From contig JAZBQD010000026.1 of the NCBI GenBank assembly GCA_036583965.1, positions 744,001 to 808,000 on the forward strand: a DNA stretch of 64,000 nucleotides. The letters run 5' to 3'. The stretch comes from Prunella strophiata (lineage: Eukaryota > Chordata > Aves > Passeriformes > Prunellidae). Position numbers and translations under genes: made by a program. The notes under the pieces are model-generated. The model had not been told where the DNA came from and searched no databases. It worked only from the letters and a program-made list of their open reading frames with translations. Below, one piece after another: positions 55,166 through 64,000 of the stretch. Numbering within the stretch: position 1 is the first letter of the stretch; each line of letters begins with the position of its first letter.

Positions 55166-55710
55166 CAACAACCCAAACCCTACCACTTTTCCTAAGGAGC
55201 AGAGAGTCTGATTTCCGCTCAAAGGAACAAAAATACTGTACAAGGTGGAGATATTTTGGCCAGAAAAGGACCAGGGTGATCTGTCTAATGAGCACCAGAG
55301 CAGAAGTATTGCTCATGTAAAGATTTTTCCTGTGGTTGTGAAGTTTAGGGAACAACACAAATTAAACCTTCACAGAAACAACCCATTCTTAGAGATATCA
55401 GGAGTAATCCAGTGTTAGAACTCAGGAAAACCAAATAATTTTTTTTCCATCAGATAATCACAAATTGACACTCCTTGAGTCATTAGAAACACAAACACAG
55501 GTTATTTCAGAAAAAAAGCTACAAGGAGGTAAGAAAATGAAAAGAAAATATGGGTTTAGGTTCTAATTTCTTGGTTTTCTACTAGACAAAGAAATTTTCA
55601 AGGAGCTGAAATGTTTTCCATGAACACTTCTGTGCAATCACGAGGCTTTTTTTTTTGGTGAAAATAAAAGCTGTAGCAATTTTTTTTTTTTTTTCCCATT
55701 TACATCATTT
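54990..55710. other. AT-rich block with long A and T runs
   Basis: Markedly AT-richer than its neighbours. Homopolymers: T17 at 55049-55065, A28 at 55135-55162 and T-rich runs at 55645-55695. AATAAA occurs at about 55663 (+) and a TTTATT (AATAAA on the minus strand) near 55100. It may be a 3' UTR, a processed insertion or simply an AT-rich island. No frame supports a gene. Confidence 0.4.
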
Positions 55711-55879
55711 CTTTGGGGTCTCAGTTTGGGAAGAATCAGCTTTCTGGAGGGAGGACTTGGGATATTTTGACCATCCTTAGGAGCTGGGTCCTGGCTTGGT
55801 AATTCAGGAGCTGGAGCCGCCCCCAGAAGGGGCAGAGGAGCTCCCAGCCCTCATGGGGTTGTTAAACTTGGGATGCTCC

Positions 55880-56164
55880 AGGACACGAGGGACACTCTGG
55901 GACACGAGGGACACTCCTGGACACGAGGGACACGAGGGACACTCTGGGACATGAGGGACACTCTGGGACACGAGGGACACTCTGGGACACGAGGGACACT
56001 CCTGGGACACGAGGGACACTCCTGGGACACGAGGGACACTCTGGGACACGAGGGACACTCCTGGACACGAGGGACACTCTGGGACACGAGGGACACTCTG
56101 GGACACGAGGGACACTGCTGGACACGAGGGACACTCTGGGGCACGAGGGACGCTCTGGGACACA
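55880..56164. repeat. 19-bp minisatellite, about 15 copies
   Basis: The unit is 'gggacacgagggacactct', with variants 'actcctgg' (20 bp), 'catgagg' and 'ggcacgag'. It ends just before GC-rich sequence at 56200-56520. Long open frames on the minus strand crossing it are repeat artefacts. Confidence 0.95.
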
Positions 56165-58109
56165 AAGCTGTGTGTGGGAGCACCAGGGGTGTCCCCCACG
56201 GGGCGAAGTTGCTCTGATTCAAGCTCCTCCACCCAGCCCCGGTTTTTGGCAGCCCCGGAGCGGCCCCGCTCCCCCCGCGGGCCCCTGGGGCCGCTCCCAG
56301 GAGCTGAGCGAGCCGCGGCTCCTGCGCGGGGTAATTGAAGCAGCACGCAGAGCATATGGCCAGGCAGGGCTCCCTGCTGCTGCACCAGCTGGGAGCTGGG
56401 TGCTGGGGGCAGCGGGCGGGGACCGGCCCCGTCTCCCTGTCTGGCTGCTGCCCCTGCCCCCCGGTCTCCAAATGACTCCTGCGGGCTCTCGCTGCGGGCT
56501 GGGAGCCGCTGCGGGGGATGCGGGGCTCTGCAGGGGGATCCGGGCTTGTTCTGGGCATCCGGCATCGCTCCCTTCTCCTCGCCCCCGGCTGCCCCAGCCT
56601 GCCAGCCCGGCTGCCCTGCCCCTCCTCCTGCCAGGTGCCAGCTCTGCTGCGGGATTTGGGGTCCCGGGTGTGTGTTTCGGTGTGATGGGCCCCTGCCAGC
56701 AGTCAGCCAGGACACAGGCCCCTGCTCCCCATCAGCAGACACTTTGCAAGTGAACTCGAGGTGCTGCAGACCCCAGGACTGTCTGTGTTCCCCCAAAAGG
56801 TGTTTCCCACCCTGTCCTGAGGATCCCTGAGCCGCTGTGGGGTGCAGGAGCTGCGGGGACACAGAGGGAGATGTGTCCCTTCGAGGGTGGCCCTGCCACT
56901 GCAGCTCCAGGCACTGCCGAGGGCTGGGGGGGCAGGGAGCAGCAGGATGCAGGTGGGGCTGGGAATGCCCCCCAGGTACCCCACGGGGAGCCCCCACACT
57001 GCCCGGGCACCGGGACACGTCTGGATTCTGAAGCCAGATCCCCCACAAGGTGAAGCACCACCATGCCCAGCTCCGTGTGACCACGTCCCACCTCGGGGGC
57101 ACCTGCTGGGCACCGACCACGGCTCCACCCCCTCCTGTCTGAGCTGAACGAGCACACGGGGAAGAGCCTGTGTGTCACAGGAGTGCCCGTGTGTCCCACA
57201 AGGGGTGACAGGCCTGCCCAGGGTGGTGGCACAGCAGGTCCTTGCTCCCAGCTGCAATCCTGGCGTTAGAACCATTCAGCCACCAGGAGTTTCAGAGCCA
57301 CCCCTCGGAGATACTCCTGCCCTGAGGAGGTGTTTGGGGTGGATGGGGCCAGCCAAAGTCCTTTCCAACCCTGCCTTCAAGAACTGCATGAAGAGAAAGG
57401 TCTGTGTGAGAGCTGGGGTAGGAGGGTGGGAGCTTTTCCCTGAATCCCCCAAAGAATGGGAATTGGACTGTCCAGGACAGAGGCAAATCTTTCCCCACTC
57501 ACTGCCCAGGAGCCAGATTTGCCTCCAGTGCCTCTCTCTGTCCTGCACTGGGTACATGGTCAATGGAGGGACTCCCCATTCCTTCTGATCCCAGGGATAA
57601 CACTGGGAATGGCTCCATCTCCCTGCTCTCGTCTGGGTCACCCAGAAACAGGAGATGTCCTTTTTGCAGCTTTTCCCACTGGCTGGTGGAGCCATGGCCC
57701 TCTGGATATGAGCTGGAGGTGAGTGGCCATCCAGGAGCCACTCCTGAGCCCCCCAGCTCACATCATAACTGGGGTTCTCTCCAAGGTGGAAACATCTGGG
57801 ATAAGACCCCTCGAAGTCTCCAGGATCACATCTCCATGTCCTGGCAAAGGAGGTGACAAAAGCTCCAGTTCCTGCAGTTCCTGCTGGGCTCATCCTCGAG
57901 GATGATCCCAGAGCTTCTCCCTCTGGGTGTAGGGACAACATCCCAGCCACCCGTGCTGGGCCCCTGGCTGGATCCCCATGGAGGGAGGGGAAGGGGGGAC
58001 TTGATGGCAGGGAAAGGGGCTTCATTTGGGCCAATTATTCTCAAACTGAGGCGGAGGAAGCCGTCATTCTGGTGTTTCCTTTTCTCCCCCCTCTTTTTCC
58101 ATTTGTTGT
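56165..58109. other. Intergenic, GC-rich at the left
   Basis: 56220-56530 is GC- and moderately CpG-rich; the rest is mixed. No exon recognised on either strand. Confidence 0.35.
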
Positions 58110-58265
58110 GTGTGTTTTTTTCACACTCTGGCAATGGCTGAATATCACACAAGTGCCCTGTCAAGAGATATATTCAATAAACACTTGACACCCAAGCTCA
58201 GGAATACATGGCCCGTGGCAAACATGAATTATTCAAATGGAAATCAAGATAATTTTGCTTCTAAC
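58110..58265. promoter_or_regulatory. Candidate conserved non-coding element
   Basis: 'gatatattcaataaacact' (58166-58184) and 'catgaattattcaaatgg' (58223-58240) in a repeat-free AT-rich block. Function inferred from composition only. Confidence 0.3.
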
Positions 58266-58277
58266 TCAGAAAACCAA

Positions 58278-58400
58278 GACTCTCTCTTTCCTTCCTTATT
58301 TTTCCTCTCTTTCTCTCCTCATTTTCTTCCTGTTCTTTCTTTCTTTTTATTTTCTTAGCATTTATTTCTTATTCTTTCTTTCACCTTCTTCCTCTTGCTG
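58278..58400. repeat. Polypyrimidine tract, T-rich
   Basis: About 120 bases of mostly T and C with TTCTTT and CTCTCTTT runs. Low complexity without a fixed period. Confidence 0.75.
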
Positions 58401-59502
58401 GAAACCCTCCCCACACTCATTTCCAGGGAACTCCCTTTGCTGAATGAGCCAAGGTGAGGGCCAGGGGGAACCTCCTTTGGATGAGGAGATCCTCTACCTG
58501 TTCATGCCCTGGAGCTGCTGGATCCCTTTGAAAGGGGCTTGGGATGGTGGGACCAGGTGTCCTGGAGGTGCTAAGGCAGTGAGATTTTGGATCATCCAGC
58601 CAAAAACTCATCTCTCAGTCCAACACGACTCATTTGGGAGAAGTTGATGCCACAGCTGCTCTTTTGGATGCCTTTCCTGCCTGCCTGGGCCTTTCCTTTG
58701 CCCAGGTCAGGGGTGGGAGCTGGTTGGGATGGGCTGGGCTGGTGGCAGGAGGTGTTTGGGCTGCTGGGATCTGCCTGGGGATGTCACCTCAAGGAGGACC
58801 TGGGTGGGCTCATGAGAGCTGGGGTTAGCAGTGGGCTGGAGAGCTGAAAGCATGCAGGACAGGGCCACAAGGTAGAGATGATGGCGAGGAGCAAGGCTGG
58901 AGGAAGGCAAGGGCCCTCTCTTCCCTTCCTCTCCCTCTCTCATTTTGCACCAATCCAGGCCTGAGCCCATCAGCTCCAGGTGGGAGCAAAGGCTCCTGGA
59001 GGCTCATCCTGAGCCTGGGACTCAACGAGAATGAGAAGAGCCAGAGGTGACTCTCAGGAAGGCTTTAGGAAAGGGCTGCCTTGGCAAGAGCCGTGGGCAG
59101 CACAGGGGACATTGTGCTGTTTCCTGCCCCTGTTTGCAAGGTCTCTTTCCAGCTGCTCATGGATTTCTCCTCCACAGACCGATGGAAGTTTGGCCTCTGC
59201 ACTGACTCAAATGTGGAGTGAGGTTCTTCACTGAATCAAAACCAGAAGTGAAAGAGTTTTACCTCTGGGCAGAAACTCACTGGTTTTGAAATGGAGCTTG
59301 GAGGCCTCAAGCAACAAGAGGAACTGCTCAAAGCAGCACTTCAGGGCTCTTGGGATGGGCATACAGAGAGTGACACACATGTCACAGTGATGGTCCCACC
59401 TGGTGTCCTCAGTGCAGGTCCCACCAAGAGTCTGCAGTGCTTTAGGACTCACAGGGGCTGCAAGATGGGTCAGAGGAAAAGCAATCCCACCAGCAGTCTG
59501 TG
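58401..59502. other. Intergenic, no gene seen
   Basis: Contains an AP-1 heptamer at 59203. No repeat or gene recognised. Confidence 0.35.
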
Positions 59503-59985
59503 ATATCCCAATCCCACAAGCAGTCCAAGGTGGCCTCTGTCCCACCAGCAGTCCATGGTGTCCCAGCTACATCACGTGTCCATGGCATCCCAATCCCTCA
59601 GCATTCCATGATGTCCCAACCCCTCAGCATTCCATGGTGTCCCAATCCCTCAGCAGTCCATGGTGTCCCAATCCTTCAGCAGTCCATGGTGTCTCCATCC
59701 CTCAGCATTCCATGATGTCCCAACCCCTCAGCATTCAATGGTGTCCCAATCCCTCAGCATTCCATGATGTCCCAATCCTTCAGCAGTCCATGGTGTCCCA
59801 ATCCTTCAGCAGTCCATGGTGTCTCCATCCCTCAGCATTCAGTGGTGTCCCAATCCCTCAGCATTCAATGGTGTCCCAACCCCTCAGCATTCAATGGTGT
59901 CCCAATCCCTCAGCAGTCCATGGTGTCCCAACCCCTCAGCAGTCCATGGTGTCCCAATCCCACCAGCCTTCCATGGAATCCCACC
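59503..59985. repeat. 26-bp minisatellite, about 18 copies
   Basis: The unit joins 'ccatggtgtcccaatccctc' and 'agcagt', with variants 'atgatgtcccaacccc' and 'agcattc'. The edges (59503-59570, 59960-59985) are degenerate and carry 'ccaccag' in place of 'ctcag'. Period 26 is not a multiple of 3, so the 266-codon open frame across it repeats every 26 residues and is an artefact. Confidence 0.95.
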
Positions 59986-61041
59986 TGCCAGCTCCTGGCA
60001 GACCCTCAGAGCAGGTAGAACAGGGAAGACACTTCCCAAGGTTGCTTCCCTCCCTCAAAGCTGTTCATTACTTGACAGCTGCCCTTCCTCCCTTCCCTGG
60101 AAACACCCCCTGCGTAGGAGGAGGCTTCACCCAGCTCCATCCTTCCTTCCTCTGCCAGTTCTCCAACGCTGTTGGCAAGGCTGGAGCTTCCCTCTCCTGG
60201 TGAATGGCCGTGGTTGCTTGTGAGGTCGGGACTGGCTGTCAGCCAGTCCCAGCCCAGCAGAGGGATCTAATGGCCCCGGCGCCAGGCACTTCACAGGCAG
60301 GAGAATGTGGGTCATCAGTGACATCATCTCTCGGAAAGGTGGGGGTGGAGAAGACAGGGGGAAGCCATCATTTAAATTTGGAGAGGAGCTAACTGGAAAT
60401 TTGGGCTATCAGGAGAGTAATGGGCCGAGAGGAAGAGCTGGGATATTAATAGAGCTGGTTTCTGTAAGAGCTGGAGCAAGCAAGGCATGGGCAACCACAG
60501 GAAGTGTCCTGGCAGGAGCAGGCTGGGACCCCCAGGGCACCAGGACCACCTGCTTGGATTTCCATGTAAAACCTCCCTCTGCATCCCAGGACCCCAGCAG
60601 GTCTCTCATCCTGCTCCACACCTCCATCCCTCCTCCATCCCATCCTGACTGCTCCTGCCTCCCAGCCATGGATATCATCCCAAGAAACCCTTGGAGAAAC
60701 CCCAGGTGGGTTCATGGGGACCTCTGTGGAGCTTGGTGTGGGTCCCACTTGTCCCTCCCTGCCCAGCTGCTGGTGCCATCCGAGCCCAGTTCCTTCCATC
60801 CACAGCCCCGAGGGGCTTCCATGCCAAACCAGGTGGATGCAGCATCCCCACCCAACTTTTGGTTCTCTTTGTAGATGAAGATCTTGGGTGGCCTCTCCCT
60901 GCTCACTGCCTGGGAGCCCAGGGAGACTTCAGTGTCTCCATCCTTGGAGAGGTTCAAACTCCACTGTACAAACCTGCCCTGACTGGCCCTGCTCCAACCA
61001 GGGAATTGGGCTGGAGGCCTCCATGTATCCCTTCCAAAACA
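59986..61041. other. Intergenic, no gene seen
   Basis: 60300-60450 is repeat-free with 'catcagtgacatcatctc' and 'ggatattaatagagctgg', perhaps a minor regulatory element. Otherwise nothing recognised. Confidence 0.35.
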
Positions 61042-61130
61042 CAGAACCTATGGATGATTTGGTTTGGAAGGAACCTCATAGATCATTGACTTCCCGTCCC
61101 CAAATCTGGAGCTCCAAACCTCTTCAGAGG
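61042..61130 (-). mobile_element. Diverged CR1 3' fragment, antisense
   Basis: 'aacacagaacctatggatga', 'tttggtttggaaggaacctc' and 'atagatcattgacttcccg' are a short antisense CR1 end. Confidence 0.75.
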
Positions 61131-61447
61131 GCAAAGGAACCTGCAGACACAGCCCCTCAGTGAATTCCCTCTTCATGGGGGTCTCTGTGTTTCCTGCAGG
61201 GCTGGAAGAGCTGCAGGAGCTGAATATGGATGAGGAGGGCAGGGAGAAAGGCAGGGGGTGTTCCCCTTGTTAAATATTTACCGTCCCAGGCGGGAGATGT
61301 GACATTTCCTACCCTCCAGGAATTCCTATGGACTGGCAGGGCTGCCCAGAGAGGAGCAGGGCTCTGTCCCAGCCTCGTCTGAGCAGCAGAACCTTGTCCC
61401 CAGGTGACAGGGGCCATTCTCAGGGCACTGAGTGTGCCCACCTTGGC
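61131..61447. other. Intergenic, no gene seen
   Basis: No feature recognised. Confidence 0.35.
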
Positions 61448-61690
61448 ACAGAACCCCAGGATCACTGAGGTTGGAAAAGGCCTCCAGAATCATCGAGTCC
61501 AGCCAGTGACCAGTCACCACCTTGTCCCCATCCCTGAGCTCTGAGTGCCATGCCCAGGCATTCCTTGCACACCTCCAGAGATGGGAACTCCACCACCTCC
61601 CTGGGCAGCCCCTTCCAATGCCTGAACCTTTCCATGAAGAAATTCCTCCTGGTGTCCAACCTGAACCTCCCCTGGTGCTGCTTGAAACAC
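61448..61690 (-). mobile_element. CR1 LINE fragment, antisense
   Basis: 'accccaggatcactgaggtt', 'ggaaaaggcctccagaatca', 'cacctccagagatgggaact', 'ccaccacctccctgggcagc' and 'gaagaaattcctcctggtgt' are an antisense CR1 tail of the same subtype as 18815. Confidence 0.93.
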
Positions 61691-62169
61691 TAAAAACAGA
61701 AAAAAACATGAGAGGCTGCATGAGCTGGGATTATGAATTTTTTGCAGACACCTCTGCTGCTGGAGCCCCTCTGTGTCCTTCCCTGTCTATCCACATCCCC
61801 TCACCATCCTCAGCCAAGGTCTGACCAAGGTCTCTCCTGTGACTGAGAGACAATCCCTGCCAGCTGGGGCCAGGATCCAGCACCTCCAAGCCGTGGAAGC
61901 ATCCTTGACGAGAGCAAAACCTGCTTTTCCTGCTGAAAAGCTGAAGAAAACATTCCCTTTGAGGCACTGACAGAGAAATTTGGGCTTCTTATATAAAACA
62001 AACCCACAGCACGGGGAACCAACCCTTTTTCCAGCAGAAAGTGCACATTCCCAGCCTGAAAGTGGGCTAAAGCCAGCCCAGTTACACAATGGGAAGGGCT
62101 CAGGTAGTGCCTGGCTGCAGCTGCATTTGATACCCTGCGAGGGCTGCGGGAGCATCAGCCCCAGCTCCT
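61691..62169. other. Intergenic, no gene seen
   Basis: No feature recognised. Confidence 0.35.
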
Positions 62170-62370
62170 TCCCTCGCTCAGGCAGCCCATCAAATATTTA
62201 CTGGGCTGCCATAGGCAATTACATTAGAGGAGATAGTTAAACACCCCCTACCCCAGGGCACCCCCCTGCAATGTAAATCAAACAAATTGGACTCTTTTCA
62301 CAATTGACACACACGATTTTACTTACTGTAAATAATTTAGTATTAAAAAGTCGAGCTACACTTTGCCCCA
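62170..62370. promoter_or_regulatory. Candidate conserved non-coding element
   Basis: 'atcaaatatttactggg' (62189-62205), 'ggcaattacattagagg' (62214-62230), 'gcaatgtaaatcaaac' (62268-62283) and 'gtaaataatttagtatta' (62328-62345) lie in a repeat-free AT-rich block. FOX- and homeodomain-type sites are frequent. Confidence 0.35.
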
Positions 62371-62619
62371 TCTGGATTTTCTTTTCTCCCTCTCTCTCTC
62401 CCGCTCCACGGACTCCAGGTTCCTAATGCAGGAGATGGAGTGCAGGAATTTTGCTGCCTGGGTGAGCTGTTAGAAGATTCCCATTTCCTAATGGAAGAAA
62501 CCACACTCAGGAAACCTGTGAAGTTGTCCATTTAAAAGCGGCAGAGATGTTCCAGCTAACAAAGGATGGGAAGGATCCCTCCCTCCGGAAGGAGTTGAGT
62601 CTATTGCTGGTTGGCATCT

Positions 62620-62830
62620 CCTGGGGTCACAGCAATCTCCTATAAAAGTTGGCTGAATGGCTGCACTTTTTAATTAAAAGCCATCTTTCCTGATTAGGCT
62701 CAGTGGGGTTTTAATAAGGATTTTTACAAGCTGGATCTGTTGGCCAGCACAGATTGTCTTTCTCTTACACCTCAAGTGCAAGACCTGCATTAAACATCCT
62801 GCTCCTCTGGCTGGGAAGAGATCTCATCCT
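62620..62830. promoter_or_regulatory. Candidate conserved non-coding element
   Basis: 'actttttaattaaaagcc', 'cctgattaggctcag' and 'ggttttaataaggattttta' are in repeat-free sequence directly before the next CR1 piece. It may belong with the element at 62170 as one cluster. Confidence 0.3.
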
Positions 62831-62929
62831 CATTAGGAGCTATTCCTGCATTTTCCTCCAGAAACAGGCATTTTGAAAGCGTGATTTTTCAAACCACACC
62901 TTGGCACCGTGGCTGGAGAGGCTCAGGAG

Positions 62930-63042
62930 CTGTGTGGATGTGGCAGCTGGGGACATGGATCAGTGGTGGCCCTGCTGAGGCGTGGTTGGACTCAAGGACC
63001 TGAGAGGATTTTCCCATCTCAATGATTCCATGATTCTGTGAT
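62930..63042 (+). mobile_element. CR1 LINE 3' fragment
   Basis: 'gtggatgtggcagctgggga', 'catggatcagtggtggccct', 'ggttggactcaaggacctga' and 'atgattccatgattctgtga' are a sense CR1 tail with its octamer end intact. Confidence 0.9.
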
Positions 63043-64000
63043 GTCTGCTCCTAATTCCAATGCAGAATTTGGTCTCTGTTGAGTTTTCCATAATGCCACC
63101 ATCTGCCACATGAGCTGTCACTTCAGCCTGTCGAGGGCCTGTTCTTGACCCCACACCAAGTTTAGTTCACTGTGGGAGGAATGTTCTTCCCAATGCCATG
63201 GGCTTGTCTCAGGAGCAAGCCAGACTTCAATTGAGTTCAAAAGCTCCTGGGCCTGGATTTTCCACTTCATTCCTGCACTCCATCAGCCAACTCCAGCCAG
63301 CCCTGGTCCCAGCGCACGGGCCTTCTGGCAGGTAGTGCCACTTACCCATTTCCTGACAGAACCAATTTCATCAGAAAACGCCAGTTCCGATGAGATTGAA
63401 GCATTTAAACCCCCAACATCTTAATCTTGATGATGGCTCCTCCCCGGAGTTCCCACAGAAGGCTGTGGGTCCTGTGGGATGTGATGTGCTCATCAGAGCC
63501 ACGGCCCCGGGACAGCCAGGGTGATTCCTGGCAGAGCAGCTGCCAGGGGCTGGGGTGGCTCCTGGAGTCAGAACTTGGGGCTGAGAATTCCAAGGGCACC
63601 AGAAATTCACCGGTTTTGGCTACTTCCACCTGCTCAGGCCCTGGGCAGGAGCACAAAGAAAAGGGAGGGGAGGGAAGGACCTGAGTGGGGCAAGGCCGTC
63701 TATGCCCTGATATCCTGATCTCTGCATCACCCCACATGAGGATTTCCAGGAGCAGCCCTGACAGCCGGGGCAGGTGGGGAGCTGTCCTTAATGTCTCCAC
63801 CCCTGCTTTGGGGTGACACCTGCCCACCAGCATTGTCCCCCACTGCTGGAAAATGTGTCTGTGCCAGGCTGGGACAGCTGAGCCGAACCTCCCCTGGCGA
63901 GAAGAAAGTGGAGGCAGTCACCTGGGGACAGCCAGCCCAGTCACCATTTCCAGCCAGCCCAGCTGTCTGCTCGGGATGCACGGAGTCGTGTCCCTTTCGC
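63043..64000. other. Intergenic, no gene seen
   Basis: Mixed sequence to the window edge. No repeat, RNA or exon recognised. Confidence 0.35.

Noticed and set aside
55804..57120. 438-codon frame on the minus strand
   Set aside because: Its C-terminal part is the 19-bp minisatellite and the remainder is GC-rich, low-complexity sequence with no domain.
57325..57385. Possible CR1 end (agtcctttccaaccctgcct)
   Set aside because: Only one motif of the tail matches and no octamer end follows.
59403..60203. 266-codon frame with a 26-residue period
   Set aside because: Product of the 26-bp minisatellite, which has no stop in that phase.

Overview
The window looks like nuclear DNA from a bird, probably a gene-poor stretch of a GC-rich chromosome. 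About thirty truncated copies of the avian CR1 LINE are scattered on both strands. Many share the same 3' tail, an 'aaggtcccttccaaccc'-type motif followed by degenerate 'attctatg' octamers. There are also several large GC-rich minisatellites and one retroviral-LTR-like fragment. I cannot name the species from this sequence.

Only one protein-coding gene is recognisable: SPRY3 (Sprouty homolog 3), a single coding exon on the + strand at 1197-2066. It encodes an intact 289-residue protein. A strong splice acceptor ends at 1104, so sequence 1-1104 is read as upstream intron. A long 3' UTR of about 5.6 kb probably follows. It ends at an AATAAA signal at 7685-7690, with a GT-rich downstream element and two AU-rich nonamers just upstream. 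SPRY3 is a feedback antagonist of receptor-tyrosine-kinase/Ras/MAPK signalling. Seven exact AP-1 heptamers lie between 4087 and 10597, more than chance would predict, and this fits (but does not prove) MAPK-responsive control.

The remaining 56 kb shows no convincing coding gene. It holds: (a) CR1 fragments, including an inverted pair of about 515 bp near 11.4-11.9 kb and 23.2-23.7 kb; (b) two (TCCTC)n polypyrimidine blocks at 21.7-22.5 kb and 48.6-48.9 kb; (c) a compound minisatellite of 5.3 kb at 30081-35361, made of a 17-bp array joined seamlessly to a 16/17-bp array carrying a BamHI site in nearly every unit; (d) an (ATCC)n tract at 37.3-37.5 kb; (e) a 42-bp minisatellite of about 25 copies at 45005-46055, directly after a CpG-rich block; (f) a second CpG-rich block at 46.9-47.7 kb; (g) an LTR-like fragment near 49.8-50.1 kb; (h) 19-bp and 26-bp minisatellites at 55.9-56.2 kb and 59.5-60.0 kb; (i) several repeat-free blocks dense in homeodomain, POU or PBX-type motifs that look like conserved non-coding regulatory DNA.

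The very long open frames in the minisatellites are artefacts of repeats that lack stop codons and are not called as genes. The most unusual features are the compound minisatellite, the CpG-island-linked 42-bp minisatellite, the inverted repeat pair, the AP-1 cluster and the orphan CpG island.
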